Below are positions 1 through 11,955 of a stretch of DNA of 64,000 nt, one piece after another. The first letter of the stretch is position 1. Each line of letters opens with the position of its first letter. Under the pieces are notes generated by a model. The model saw nothing but the letters and a program-made list of their open reading frames with translations. It was not told the origin of the DNA and made no database searches. Source of the stretch: Gari tellinella (lineage: Eukaryota; Mollusca; Bivalvia; Cardiida; Psammobiidae); NCBI GenBank assembly GCA_922989275.2, contig OV277869.1:27786189-27850188 (forward strand). The letters are read 5' to 3'. The position numbers and the translations under genes are program-made.

Positions 1-23
1 CTGCCTTCTGCAGGGAAAGAAAA

Positions 24-276
24 TTAACCCTTTACCTGATAGCATTGTTTCTAGTATTGAAGATATGTGACTACTTAAAGCAGGTTGAAAGTAAAGCAGA
101 ATGCGCCCTAAGGCGCATTCTGCTTTACTTTCAGCCTGCTTTAAGCTATTAACTGCTAGAATAAGAAAAGTATTAAATATGACACATATTCATTACGGTA
201 TAATTTGGAACTATTTTCTTCAGCAGATGAATAAAATGAATGTGCTAAAAGTCGCTTCTATAAGGGAAAGGGTTAA
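24..276. repeat. TTAA-flanked foldback MITE (family C), copy 1
   Basis: The ends are TTAACCCTTTACC and GGGAAAGGGTTAA. The centre is a near-perfect hairpin around 'GCAGAATGCGCC'. TTAA flanks plus CCC/GGG termini resemble piggyBac-type non-autonomous elements. Short ORFs here are transposon shadows. From 277 to 1039 I see nothing. Confidence 0.75.
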
Positions 277-1039
277 AACAGTCGACAATTGTTGAAAGTA
301 TATGACGTCATGCCATGGCAGTGAAGGGCTAAACCAATGGTTTTACTGTACCCATTTAGCCCTTTCACGGTCATTGGCCTAAGGCGGCTACAACTGACTT
401 TGCAAACAGTTTGGTCCTTATCAGCCGCTGAGTTCAGTTACGTTTAATCAGGATCCAAACTATTTGCGACAAATCGTTGAACTATTTCGTGTGTTTTGAA
501 AATAAAACTTAACCATTTGATGAATTTACTGTACAGTTCTATCGTAAGTAAACACGGAACAAAATTACTCAGCTACTGTAGGCCATTAGATTAGCTCTTT
601 GAATTGTTTGTTTGGTACTTTTTCGGAAGAAAGCGTAGCTATGGAATAATAGCATTAACAGCAGTATTAAATCAGTGAACTAGTAAAATAGACAAATCAA
701 TCTTTCATTCAAGGGTCAAATGACACCTGGTTAACAAAACCGCTGGCGTTTTCAAATATAAAGCTGTCTGGACAGGGTAAAATAAACGTTCGTGTACGGG
801 TATACTATCTCAAGCACAAATATTTGACCATGAAAGTAATTTCTTAATATAGATATGTACTATCCTAATCATTCTTGATCATAACTGTGTAAACAATTAG
901 TGCAACTGAGGCTAATCTACTTCATCGAAGAGGACACTAATGTATACAGTAAGGAAAAAAAATGGAGAAGTCTAAGTAAGTCATACAGTAAAAGCAGTAT
1001 TTCTATAATACTTCCATCATGATCGTATTCCATGTACTA

Positions 1040-1412
1040 CTACTCACTCACTCTCTCTCTCTCTCTCACTCTCTATCTCTCTCTCTCTCTCAATTTTCTT
1101 TCTCTGTATGTCTGTCTCTTTCTCATTCTTGCTCTCTTTGTGTCTCTGTCTTTTTTACTGCATGTCTGTGTGTGTCTCTCTCTCTTTACTTCTGTCTTTC
1201 TGTGTCTCTGGCTGTCACTTTCTCTATTTGACTGTCTATCTTTCACTTACTGTATGTGTATCTGACTGTATACCTTACTCGCCATCTCGCCTCTGCCTCT
1301 TTCCCTGTCTGTCTTACTTTCTCTGTCGCTCTGTGTCATTAACTATACTCTCTCTCTCTTTCTCTCTGACTGTCTCTGTCTCTCTGTCTACCCCTCTCTC
1401 TCTCTCTCCAAA
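1040..1412. repeat. Pyrimidine-rich (CT)n/(CTGT)n microsatellite
   Basis: About 370 bp almost entirely of C and T on the + strand, mostly CTCT and CTGT words. It opens several meaningless serine/leucine ORFs. From 1413 to 2217 I see no feature. Confidence 0.85.
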
Positions 1413-2217
1413 CGTATGTTATTAACCAACCACCATCTATTTAAGACAAAATGGACGAATAGTTTTACAACATGCGTTAACAAGCGGTATTTGCCCTTCT
1501 TTTTCCTATTACATGTATAACCCTTATCATATTCAACCTGATCAACGAGTATACTCGTCATTAATAAACAGTAGCTTTAAAGGTTACACCTGCCCTATGT
1601 AAACAATGTAGACCCAGACCAGATGGCTTCTTAAGGAGCCCTCTTATCAGGGTATACTCTATTTGTCATTTTTGAAACGCATTGTAAACTACTACCATAA
1701 ATAGCCTTAATGAACTAGACTTAATTGGAAACTGGAATAGTCCTGTGAAATTTTCACGAGTGAATTGATTATAATGGCTTAATTGTCTTTCTGAATACAG
1801 TAACAGACCTATGTAAATGGAGGTGCTAATTTCCCGTATCCAGCAAAATCCTAACAGTAAATTCACAGGGAATCGGTTATTTTAATTGTACAGTTAACCT
1901 TTGACCTATTGATTTCTCTACATAACTACATACATAAAAAGTATGTTTAAACTCATTGAACACTAGCACATAGTAAACGTTCCCTTTTCAGAAATATACA
2001 TATGAGGAGAGAACCTACTGTACGAACAGTAATCCTCTATGAAAATCAGATTCGTATTTGTGTCATTCGAGTATTGACATGAAATAACCTGCCTAATTGC
2101 ATTGCAAACAGAGTATATCAAGGTCAGCCACCGCGTCTGTGACGCTACGACTGGTCTTGAGCTACTCTGATGGACACCCACAATCACCTAATGCATTGTA
2201 ATTAGCAGTAATATATA

Positions 2218-2332
2218 CGGTATTTGATAGTGTAGACCAACCTCAGACACAGAGCCTGTGATTACAACGGTGTTTTGTCTGTACAATGTTGCAATGCAAT
2301 AAGGTAGGGGTTTTAATGGCACGGCTCATTCA
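2218..2332. repeat. Dispersed repeat shared with 38518-38632
   Basis: Both copies start 'CGGTATTTG', contain 'AGTGTAGACCAA' and end at 'GGCACGGCT', in the same orientation and at roughly 75-80% similarity by eye. No coding potential. From 2333 to 2680, upstream of the PhyH ORF, there is no clear promoter element. Confidence 0.6.
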
Positions 2333-2680
2333 AAATCGATTCTATTGTAATACTGTGTTATAAGTCTTCCAAGTCAAACATTTTTGAATCAATATTTTGG
2401 AGTATACACTCATGATACTAAATTTAAAATGACTCATTTACATATAGTGTTCTTTGTCTGTTTTTCACACTTTATATCACAACAACCCTTAGGGCCATTG
2501 TTACTTATTTTAACTCTAAGAACAAACTCTGTTATTTTTATAACAGAAAGATCCATGTCTTGGCTTTCTATCAAGACCATTATTTAAAAATTCAGAAGAA
2601 AATGAAGAAGTAATTGAAGCTTTTGTAACGGAAAATCTAAATTAGCGCTAGCAGTTTATCAATCGTGACCGGTACCTTGA

Positions 2681-3805
2681 ATGGTCGATTTGGACGACAT
2701 ACTTAATCGCGGTTCTGCTGGTTTCTTCTCCGTGTGTATTTACTCCTATAGAATAACGAAAATGTTCGAAAGACGCAAGTTCGAGATATCGACATTCGAA
2801 TTATTTATTGCTTTTGTTTTCAGAAGTAAACACCTGCTGACTAAGCAACATTTCGAGGAGCTTAAGGTTAAAGGTTACACCGTCGTGCCCAATGTTTTGA
2901 CGGCTGAGGAATGTGATACAGCTGTAAGCCAGTATCAAGACTGGCTGTCACATTTCAACGAAGGTGACTGGCCGTTTACAATGCATTCTCTGATACAAGG
3001 TTACAATACAGGCCATATGCTGCCAACATGGTTTGTTCGACTGAAATCGAAGCAGGTGTTTTCTGAGGTTTGGAAAACTGACAAACTGCTGACAAGTTTT
3101 GATGCAATTGCCATTGGACGTCCACCTGAACATGGAATAGAGTCATTTGATAGTCTTGGTACTCACTGGTTACATGTTGATCAAGCCGCTCGTCGGAAGG
3201 GTCTCCATGCCTACCAAGGCGCGGTTTACTTGGAGGAGAGTTGTGAAGATGACTGGACTATGCATGTGGTAGAAGGCTCACACCTTCATGTCAATGAACT
3301 TTTTGATGAAAATCCAAAAGCACGCATGAGTTCGAATATTGAAGATTATTATGAATTAACCAGGGACGATTTAGACAAGATCAAGGACAGAGGTTGTGTC
3401 GTAAAGAGAGTACCCGTACCGAAAGGTGGCATAGTTCTATGGGATTCAAGGCTGGTTCATGCCAACGCACGACCAATAGAAAGCAGGAAGAACCCTGGTA
3501 GATGGCGCTACTGTGTGTTTGTTTCAATGACACCAGCTATATGGGCAAGTCAGGAGGACCTCAAGGCTAAACAAGATGCGTACGAGGGGCCATGGATGAC
3601 GACGCACTGGTCTTCACAGGATATTACGTACATGGGAAAGAAACACGTTCCAATGCAACATGAACATGTTCCTATCCCAACGGCATTGCCAGATATCGCT
3701 AAAACGGAAGAAGCTAAGCAGCTATCTGGGGTCATTTCGTACAATTCTAAAGACGGAAATCCTACAGGAGCAGAACGAAAGCCTTTGTGGGAATCACTGA
3801 ATTAA
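2681..3805 (+). CDS. Phytanoyl-CoA dioxygenase (PhyH)-family protein
   Basis: An uninterrupted 374-codon ORF. Residues from about 50 onward read as a PhyH-type non-haem iron and 2-oxoglutarate dioxygenase. It opens with the usual 'GYTVVPNVL' N-terminal strand. The iron-binding HxD motif is 'HVD' (H165, D167), and the distal histidine is H260 in 'VHANARP'. An arginine just after it (R264 or R269) could bind 2-oxoglutarate. The family hydroxylates small or lipid-like substrates; the substrate here cannot be told. The first ~48 residues look unlike the family. They end at a strong splice-acceptor sequence (pyrimidine run plus CAG ending at 2823), so the true coding exon may begin at 2824 with the start codon on an unseen upstream exon. 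The remainder has no intron. No neighbour is functionally linked. Family call sure; start uncertain. Confidence 0.85.
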   Translation: MVDLDDILNRGSAGFFSVCIYSYRITKMFERRKFEISTFELFIAFVFRSKHLLTKQHFEELKVKGYTVVPNVLTAEECDTAVSQYQDWLSHFNEGDWPFTMHSLIQGYNTGHMLPTWFVRLKSKQVFSEVWKTDKLLTSFDAIAIGRPPEHGIESFDSLGTHWLHVDQAARRKGLHAYQGAVYLEESCEDDWTMHVVEGSHLHVNELFDENPKARMSSNIEDYYELTRDDLDKIKDRGCVVKRVPVPKGGIVLWDSRLVHANARPIESRKNPGRWRYCVFVSMTPAIWASQEDLKAKQDAYEGPWMTTHWSSQDITYMGKKHVPMQHEHVPIPTALPDIAKTEEAKQLSGVISYNSKDGNPTGAERKPLWESLN

Positions 3806-3908
3806 AAGAACAGGAAAACATTCAAATTATTCATGGACATTTATTCACTGGCCTTTAACGTGCATATCATAGGAGCAGCCGGTTATTGCTATGTCACCTT
3901 GTAGCACA

Positions 3909-4151
3909 GGGGCCCGTTTGATAAAACTTAGTGCGACAAATGTCGTCGTAATTTAGATTATAAAAGTCTCAATTATTATCTATTTCTATATCTAATCTTG
4001 TTTTGTGACATCTCTTTAGAATTGTCTTGAAAAGACGATTCCAAGTAGATGTCACAAGACAGGATTAGATATAGAAATCAGAAATAAAATGTATTTTTAA
4101 GTTTTGAATTTCGACCGTTTATGTCGTAGGAAGTTTTTTTAAACGAGCCCC
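3909..4151. repeat. GGGGCCCG-ended foldback MITE
   Basis: An inverted repeat with ends GGGGCCCGTTT and AAACGAGCCCC. The internal arms (e.g. TAGATATAGAAAT) pair with each other. A second family member lies at 9883-10122. A right-hand half of the family ends at 59581. Confidence 0.65.
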
Positions 4152-5045
4152 AGAACAAATGAAAAACAATATTAACACATTAAGTCCTAGCCATCAGCTT
4201 GTATGTATGTTTCGTCCTTTACAGTCGATGTCCCTGGAAAATTAGACCTGTTCTTCGCAAACAAGGTATACACAGATGAGAGGGAAGCTATAAGAGACCT
4301 TTGATTAGAGTCTGCACTGTTTGTCGTTTTGCAAAATAATGTAAAAAAAAAATACCGTTAATGTCGTACGCAGTTTTATGAAACGGGCCCCAGAACAAAT
4401 GAAAAACAATATTAACACATTAAGTCCTAGCCATCAGCTAGTATGTATGTACTCGTCCTTTACAGTCGATGTCCCTGGAAGAATACACAGATGAGAGGGA
4501 AGTTTTAAGAGACCTTTGATTAGAGTCTGCATTGTTTGTCGTTTTGCAAAATAATGTAAAAAAAAGCAAATACCGTTAATGTCGTACGTAGTTTTATGAA
4601 ACGGGCCCCAGAACAAATGAAAAACAATATTAACACATTAAGTCCTAGCCATCAGCTAGTATGTATGTATTCGTCCTTTACAGACGATGTACCTGGAAAA
4701 TTAGACCTGTTCTGTACAAACAAGGAATACACAGATGAGAGGGAAGCTATAAGAGACCTTTGATTAGAGTCTGCATAGTTTGTCGTTTTGCAAAATAATG
4801 TAAAAAAACAAATACCGTTAATGTCGTACGCAGTTTTATGAAACGGGCCCCAGAACAAATGAAAAACAATATTAACACATTAAGTCCTAGCCATCAGCTA
4901 GTATGTATGTTCTCGTCCTTTACAGACGATGTACCTGGAAAAGGTAGATCTATTCTGTTCAAACAAGGTATGCACAGATAAGAGACCCCTACAAGAGACT
5001 TTTGATTAGAGTCTACACTGTTTGTCGTTTTGCAGTACATTGTAA
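4151..5045. repeat. Tandem repeat, about 240-bp unit, four copies
   Basis: Units start at 4151, 4391, 4609 and 4851, each with 'CAGAACAAATGAAAAACAAT'. The second carries an internal deletion of about 22 bp; the fourth is partial and diverged. Each full unit ends in 'GAAACGGGCCC', the terminus of the neighbouring MITE, so the array seems to have grown from a MITE end. The minus-strand ORFs inside are shadows. Confidence 0.8.
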
Positions 5046-5204
5046 AAACACAACTAAATGTATTATCCGTGCCGAGACTTACTGCGCTGCAAAAACTGTA
5101 TCTATTGACAACCAGCAGCTCTGCATCTGAATTTCGTCTACAAATATTGTTTAACCAAATTGCTGCATGACAAAATGCTTTTAAATTTGATTTCCGAATT
5201 ACAT

Positions 5205-5405
5205 TAACCATTTGCCTGCTGATAGCGACTTACATGGTAATTTCAAACAGTTTTGATCCAGATCAGACGCCGCATCTTATATGGATTCAAGTTGTTTGAC
5301 ATGCGTATTTGCGTTTATGTTATTCAAAACTATATTAATATAAATTCAACAAATTTAGCAGACGACAATTTCAAAGCAGACGATATTGCAACAGCATAAG
5401 GGTTA
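5205..5405. repeat. Diverged hairpin MITE (family D relic)
   Basis: It carries the 'TTTTGATCCAGATCAGACGCC' arm and a degraded return arm, plus the 'CAGACGACAATTT' and 'CAGACGATATTGCAAC' subterminal words of family D. From 5406 to 5980 I see nothing. Confidence 0.5.
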
Positions 5406-5984
5406 AATGTTTATATTTACATTCAACCTGTAAAGTCCTTATGTAATCCTATTAAAAAATATGCAGTCATCTGCCGATGAACCTACACTTCGAATCTGGA
5501 TTTAACCAGTTCGGATTTCCCCCGTGCTATCCGTGGACTTCTTCAAATAGACTACATCGGGCACTTAACACTAAGCTCCCATTGGTCGACGGTAATATGA
5601 CACTAGCGGAGTGATACAGACCCATAGGTAGTTGCCATCGCGTTGCTATGTGTGTGTAAATGGGTTAAGAAAACAACCGCGACCTGTAATTTTAGAATGT
5701 GCTTTGGCAATAGATATTCAAGTTGCACTGTTATTTGTTTGCCTTGTAAGTCATTTCCATTCACAGAGAGAAAGTTTACTGGAAAAAATCCTGAATTTTA
5801 ATACAGTTACAGTACATGTAGTTGGGGACTACTTTCTCACCTTATTTAGAAACTGGAATGGCTATTACATCGACATTACATCTATCAAACCTCTTTGACC
5901 GGTATATGATAAATTCTTATACAGAAAAACAAATCTGGCCAATAAACACATTAAATTGACAAGACAGAAAATATAAATATAAAT

Positions 5985-6150
5985 ATAAGGAATAAACAAC
6001 ATCTCTTTGCCGCTCATGACGGTATGACTACATTAGCTTCGGGGTAAATTTATCGAAAACGCCCTTCGGGCGTTTACGGAATTTACCCCCTGCGAAGCTA
6101 ATGTAGTCATACCGTCATGAACGTCAAAAATATGTTGTTTATTCCTATAA
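5985..6150. repeat. Long palindrome
   Basis: Near-perfect inverted repeat: 'GACTACATTAGCTTCG' returns as 'CGAAGCTAATGTAGTC' and 'AATAAACAACAT' as 'ATGTTGTTTATT', with a tight loop at 'CGCCCTTCGGGCG'. It is a foldback element. Confidence 0.75.
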
Positions 6151-6239
6151 AGAACTTGTTTATATGTATTGAAGCCCTGGTTACGCTTGTTATGATAATA
6201 CTGTATATGTAAGATACCCTATTAGGAAATTAATACAAA

Positions 6240-6480
6240 TATCGATTATTCGATATCACTTAACTCAAGCATGTCCGCGTTTCTAAGTTATCGTGGCTCA
6301 GCCACGTTTTAACTTAAAAATACGGATATGAATATTAGATTATGATGATAGGTGACTGCTTAAAACACGGTGGCAGTAAAACAGAAAGCTCTTTAAGGGG
6401 CTTTCTGTTTTACTGTAACCATTGTTTAAGCTATCACCTGACTTTTATATAATCAATTAGCCTTCGTTTAAGTGGCCGGT
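6240..6480. repeat. Two foldback remnants side by side
   Basis: 6240-6330 is a palindrome around 'GTGGCTCAGCCAC'. 6340-6475 carries the hairpin core of the mariner-type MITE seen intact at 13190 ('CAGAAAGCTC' and return). From 6481 to 7340 there are only short 'AAATCATGTCAA' repeats near 7120-7175. Confidence 0.5.
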
Positions 6481-7346
6481 TTATATTTGTTTTTACTGTA
6501 CTAAAATGAAACAGTACAAATACGAATAATCTCAATTTTATTGAGTTAGAGATACCGAAATTGGACTATACTACTAGACGCATATCAACAGGTATTTGAT
6601 ACCTAAACCCGTCCATGGTAAGATGGATGGATGTCTTAGATTTACGGCACCGCGACACAAACTAGGCCATATGGTGGCGATGAATGATGAGATGATATGA
6701 CGATAAGCGATGATTTAGGGAAGATGATCTCAGCTAATATCACTTGCAAAGCAGCGCATGGGATCATAACCACCAACCTGCCTTCGTTTTAGTTCTTTAC
6801 AGAGAGGATAATCTCAGTCAGACAAATACCCTATGCTTATTAAGTCCCAAAACCGCGGCAAGGAAGACATATCTCTGGAGTCTATACTGCTAAGAACATG
6901 CAAAGGACTAGGGTACTGCTTACAAGGACATCGATGTTCTATGTCGAACAGGCCTAAAATGTAACGCGTTCACTGCCATTGTGACGTACTCACACGTCTG
7001 ACACTTTCATTTGCTGAAAGACATTGCTCTGGTCCTTTGTACGATTCCCTTTATTGTTCTCTATAGGCGTGGACTGCAGCAACATGATTGGTAAAAAGAT
7101 CTAATTTGTAAAAGAATTTCAAATCATGTCAATGTTTACAAATCATGTTTTCACAGTTGACATGATTTGTAAAAAAAACCGGCATCTGTGAATTTGATTC
7201 AATATGACTTGAAAACAAAAGTTTAAATAAAAAAGTATTTATATAGGCTGGTATTAAATAGCATGCACACATTAAGTATTTATATAAGTGTTTCCGGCAC
7301 CGCAACACAGTGAACACAGTTGAGTGATTTGAATGTTATATTAGAC

Positions 7347-7560
7347 AGTCAGTAGAAATAATTACTTTATAATTTGGCATGCATGTGTATCTTCTGGAGC
7401 TTCCCATTTGAATGGAGGTATGTCAAGGTCAATGTTATCTTTAAAGGTCAACGGTCAAATATATAGGTCAATGTCATAACTTTTGAGCCAGTAGATATAA
7501 TTACTTCATAATTGGCATGCATGCATGTGCATCTCATAGAGCTGCACATTTTGAAAGGAG
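7347..7560. repeat. Two-copy direct repeat, about 145-bp spacing
   Basis: The segment 'AATAATTACTTTATAATTTGG' with a GCATGCATG run recurs about 145 bp downstream. 'AAGGTCAA' words fill the space between. No coding potential. Confidence 0.5.
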
Positions 7561-7679
7561 GCATGCCATCCTTTTTTGTCAAGGTATACTCGATTACATG
7601 AGACAGTCAACAGCAACGAAATTATTCACTGTACAAAATGCGATTCATTGCATTGTCGAAAGACACAGACAAGCGTAGA

Positions 7680-7905
7680 ATCTACTGTATAATTATCGAG
7701 TTCATTTTTCTCTGTGAACGTAGCTTGTGGTCAATCTTAAGTTTTAGGGTATTTTTGTTAGAGTTACCTCCCTTGTTTGGATCTATTTTTATATATCTCT
7801 GTTTTTATCCCAAAAGCGCGGAGGGATACATTGCCAAATAAGGTTTGCTAAAAGGCAATTTATGGTAACAAAATAGTATCTAGCACACCTGAAATGCGAG
7901 AAAAT
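7680..7905. repeat. Dispersed repeat shared with 9165-9390
   Basis: The two segments share 'GAACGTAG-TTGTGGT', 'TAAGGGTATTT', 'GAGTTACCTCCC' and 'TTATGGTAACAAAA' in order. It is probably an old MITE pair. The ORF at 7638 is a shadow. Confidence 0.5.
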
Positions 7906-8414
7906 AATAGAATCAACAATATGTCAGAGTTAGTGTTTATGTGGTTTCAATCACGGGGTCGGACCGACTTAAAGCAACGTGCAAGATGTTATGGACGCTC
8001 GAGCGACGCAAACAAATGCGCGTAATTTTGCTATACTAGTATGAACTTGTCAAAAAACAGTAAAATGTAGTAGATATCAGTAAATTTTAAACATCCATAA
8101 TTACGAAATATTTTACTAACTACAATGCAAATTCAATGCATAATTCTAAAATGTCACTAATTTAATATATATCTCTAAGAGGGATTCAGAATGCGACACG
8201 AGGTTAACTCGCATTTCAAAATTTGTAAAGTGCTAAATGATATCTGAATTGCCTTTAATCACCCGTTAGCGTCAGCAATTTAGCCTTTGCCTGTTTTGCC
8301 AATTGACATATTCACTTTGTTTATGGTCTGATTTAAATTGAATGTATAAAAAAAATGTGAAAGAAAATCACAGTTTAGTCTGACCGATTCTGCTCGGTAA
8401 TGGGTTCAGTCTGT

Positions 8415-8666
8415 TTAACCCTTTCCCCCATAGAAGCGCCTTTTAGCGGATATGATTTATTCATCCGCTGAAGAAAATAGTTCCAATTTAATCAGTAATA
8501 AATATGTATTATAGGGAATATTTTCTATATTATAGCACATAATAGCTTAAAGCAGGCTGAAAGTAAAGCAGAATGCGCCCTCAGGCGCATTCTGCTTTAC
8601 TTTCAACCTGCTTTAAGTAGTCACCTATCTTAAGTACTAGAAATAGGCTATCAGGTAAAGGGTTAA
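8415..8666. repeat. TTAA-flanked foldback MITE (family C), copy 2
   Basis: TTAA at both ends, a central 'GCAGAATGCGCC' hairpin, and orientation opposite to copy 1. From 8667 to 9164 I see nothing convincing. Confidence 0.75.
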
Positions 8667-9882
8667 GCACAAATAACCGTGGTCTGCGAGTTATTTTTTT
8701 TTTAGTCATTCCATAGCGTTATTCTAAACAGTTCCATGAAAAGGTCAGTGGGTTGAAGTGAGTCCAGTCACTTTTCTATATACATCAACAATCAGAATGT
8801 TTAGCAGGTGCTTTGATAAAATTCATTCCACACCTGAGTTCTGGATAATCATATTTTATTGTTCGTGTCGTCTGCAAAGGCAATACCAGTCCATTCCATG
8901 ACAGTTTGTCTGAGAAAATTTCATAAATGCGGTTAGATTTCGTTTGTAAATAGCGCCGTTTCTCTCGATTATAACCAATTTTCCAGTTTTCTCGCAAACT
9001 GTATAAGGGTTCGGGTCAAAATAAGTATCAAGATTGGTTTGCCTTTGCTTTTGAAGCAAAACTTTGTCCGCTATTTGAATGATATAACCGTTCGCGTGGC
9101 GCCTTTTAGCGCTATTCAATTTGCCCTTTTCTTTAGTGTATGGCTGTAATGAGTATAATATTACATTAGTGTAAAATCTACTCTACAGTTCTCGATTGTC
9201 ATTTCTCTCTGAGAACGTAGATTGTGGTTCATATTAAGTTTAAGGGTATTTCTGTAAGAGTCATTTCCCCTGTTTTGAATCTATTATTTTACCCTTATAG
9301 TGCTGATTAATACAGTGCCAGGTGGGGTTACCTGTAGAACTATTTATAGTAACAAAACGCTATATAGCAAACCTGAAAAGAGAGGAAACGTTTTCTCATT
9401 GTTCTTCTTAACATGTTTGTACACGTAAATATCAAAGCGACGCTAAAATAGTGTGACCTTTAAACAGTTGACTCTTGCTATTGGATTTGGAATGCCTGAT
9501 AATAAAAGTAGGTCTTTACAATTCCATTAATCTTCTCGTTTTTAGGGTATTTGAAGGGAGAACAATAATCAAGCACAGTGTTTGGTAAAGACGTGGTAGT
9601 CTATACCCTCGGTTGGTCTGTTCTTGTCGGAAACTTGCTACTAAAGCTCGTTTCTGAGTGGGAAGAGATAAACCTCTGGTGTTCAATCGAATCCCCCGTC
9701 TTTATTAAAATGTGTGCTTTATTCTATTAATATATATCGGCGTTTTAACTACATTGTGTCTAGTTTAAATTTAAACAATTTTGTATTCATAAGATAACCA
9801 ATCACGGTTATTGGTTAATACGGGCTCTTTTTCTAGTAGTATATGATCTAGTAAATGCAAACAGTAGACGGACGCCTTTTCA

Positions 9883-10122
9883 GGGGCCCGTTTTACTAAA
9901 CAACTTACGCAAAATTTTTGCGTAAGTCAAAATCGTTTAACTCTTATTTTTCGATCATAAACGTTTGCAAACAGCAAAAAGCCAGATCAGAGGACGCGCT
10001 GAAAGCGCGTCATCTGCTCTGGCTATTTGCTGTTTGTAGCAAGTGATACTAAAAAATATAAATTAAAATTAAAATGTTGACTTACGCAAACATTTTGCGT
10101 AAGTAGTTTAGTAAAACGGGCC
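9883..10122. repeat. GGGGCCCG-type MITE with nested hairpin
   Basis: Outer arms 'GGCCCGTTTTACTAAAC' and 'GTTTAGTAAAACGGGCC'. Inner arms 'CTTACGCAAA'. The centre is a second hairpin around 'GACGCGCTGAAAGCGCGTC' of the 'CAAACAGC' type. From 10123 to 10860 I see nothing. Confidence 0.75.
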
Positions 10123-10865
10123 AGAGGTATTCAAGATAAGCTGTGTTCAAATAAGAGTTATAGCAATCCTTATCTGGAACCGTATTCATACGCGCAATAG
10201 GGTAAACTCTAATGTATCTTAAAATAGATAAAAACTAGAACTATCACCGAAGGTGATGAATATCCCAATGACTTTTTCATAAAATTAAAACTGTTTTTAA
10301 GTGACCTGTACTCATACACATTTTAATCTGAATTAGTACGGAACTACAGAAGTCGTTAGCTTTCCAAGCTTCTTTAAGGGTCTGTGTTTCTTTGTCAAAC
10401 TGGAAAGAAAATTGTGTTTTGAATATCTACACTTCATTGTTAATGCATATAAAAATTGATCTGAATTGGTATAGCAACGTAAAAGTAATTTGCATCACAA
10501 GATAATCAGGTTCAATAACTTTATTTTCTTTGAGTACTCTAGTTAAAACAATGGCACATCCATCCACATAACATTCTTATAATAAATATACGTATATATT
10601 TGCAATATGCTGTTTAGACGTGGTGACTCGACCGATCAGAAAAATAAAGTATGCATTATTTAAAAACGACAAAGCGATTAGGGACGTTATTTCATTTGCT
10701 AATGGAAATATTGCAATTATTACCCTTCTGGTCCTTTTCAAAAGAGTATTCCCATTAGACACCTGATCTAATCAGAGGATTCCTGATAATGCTGTTGTTT
10801 CAATTTTAATTGCACGTGGCTGTTAAACGGTAGAAAAAAGATACGACTAGTAGAGGAAACGTTAT

Positions 10866-11219
10866 ACAGCGCTCCTTCTCTACAATGGCCCTCCCAACAA
10901 GAGTCCCTCGTTACAACGACACTTGCCGCTGTTCCCCAAACAAGACAATTATATCACTTTCACTTTTGCAATATCGTCTGCTTAAAACTGTCGTCTGCTG
11001 TTTTTCTCAAAGTTACATAATATACATTTTGACAGATAAAACTTAATGACGAGTGACAAACAGCTTGAATGCAGATCAGACGCCGCGTAACGCAGCGTCT
11101 GATCTGTATTCAAGCTGTTTGCAAATGTAAGCCAATTTCCCTCCCTGCAACTACTCCCTCCGAACAACGCACACATTTTTGTCTCCTGTTGGGTGTCGTT
11201 GAAGAGAGGGAGCGCTGTA
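10866..11219. repeat. ACAGCGCT-ended MITE (family E), copy 1
   Basis: The ends are ACAGCGCTCC and GAGGGAGCGCTGT. Subterminal 'CTCCCAACAA' and 'CTCCGAACAA' words flank a central hairpin 'ACAGCTTGAATGCAGATCAG' with its return. The ORFs at 10982-11365 are shadows. Confidence 0.75.
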
Positions 11220-11240
11220 TTTCTTATAAACAGGGTTACG

Positions 11241-11492
11241 TTAACCCTTTACCCCATAGCCTATTTCTAGTTGTAAAGATAGGTGATCGCTTAAAGCAGG
11301 GTGAAAGTAAAGCAGAATGTGCATTAAGGCACATTCTGCTTTACTTTCAGCCTGCTTTAAGCTAAAATCTGCTAGGTTATATAAAATATTTGTAATGGTA
11401 ATTGTTCATGAGGGTATAAACTGGAACTATTTTCTTCAGCGGAGGAATTATTTAAATACGCTAAAAGTCGTTTCTATGGGGTAAAGGGTTAA
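11241..11492. repeat. TTAA-flanked foldback MITE (family C), copy 3
   Basis: TTAACCCTTTACCCCATAG at the left and CTATGGGGTAAAGGGTTAA at the right form a perfect 19-bp terminal repeat. It is the best-preserved copy in the window and lies 21 bp from a family E copy. Confidence 0.85.
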
Positions 11493-11737
11493 AACTGTTA
11501 TTTCAGTTGCAAACACTTTGGAACGCGGGGTAAACCGAGGTCTAATCAGGCTACAAACGTATTGCCCCTCAGATTAAAATAAATAATCGGAGTCACCATA
11601 AAGATGTCCCTTATACAATTTATTGCAATGCGTTCGTGTTTCGTTTGCGTATTAAAAATGGGAACAAATTGGAAAGAATAACGTATTATCAACTGTAAAA
11701 AGAAAATTAACCTTTTATGATCAAATTTATCGTGAGT

Positions 11738-11955
11738 TTTTTTACCCCTTCGCCGCCATATTGTCGTCTGCTTCAATTTTGTTGTCTGCAATATCCTTTC
11801 AATATTAGATTAACGGCAATACAACTAAACAATTTTCAGAACAAGTGGCAAACAGTTTTGATCCTGATTAGAAGCCGAATAACACAGCTTCTGATTAGGA
11901 TAAAAAAAAAGGTTTGCAAATGCTCTTTACGATGTCATTGAGCGTGGAAGGTGTA
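11738..11955. repeat. Hairpin MITE (family D)
   Basis: It shows 'TTGTCGTCTGCTTCAATTTT', then the arm 'AACAGTTTTGATCCTGATTA' with a weakened return arm. The ends are eroded. Family D intact copies have TTAA-CCC termini (47035). Confidence 0.55.

Noticed and set aside
1019..1425. Serine/leucine-rich ORFs of 70-105 residues
   Set aside because: They are translations of a CT/CTGT microsatellite in several frames.
4434..5211. Minus-strand ORFs beginning MFWGPFHKT, repeated
   Set aside because: They follow the tandem repeat unit and its MITE terminus, and no similarity to a protein family is apparent.
11069..11365. 98-residue plus-strand ORF
   Set aside because: It runs across two different MITEs and ends in the arm of the second.
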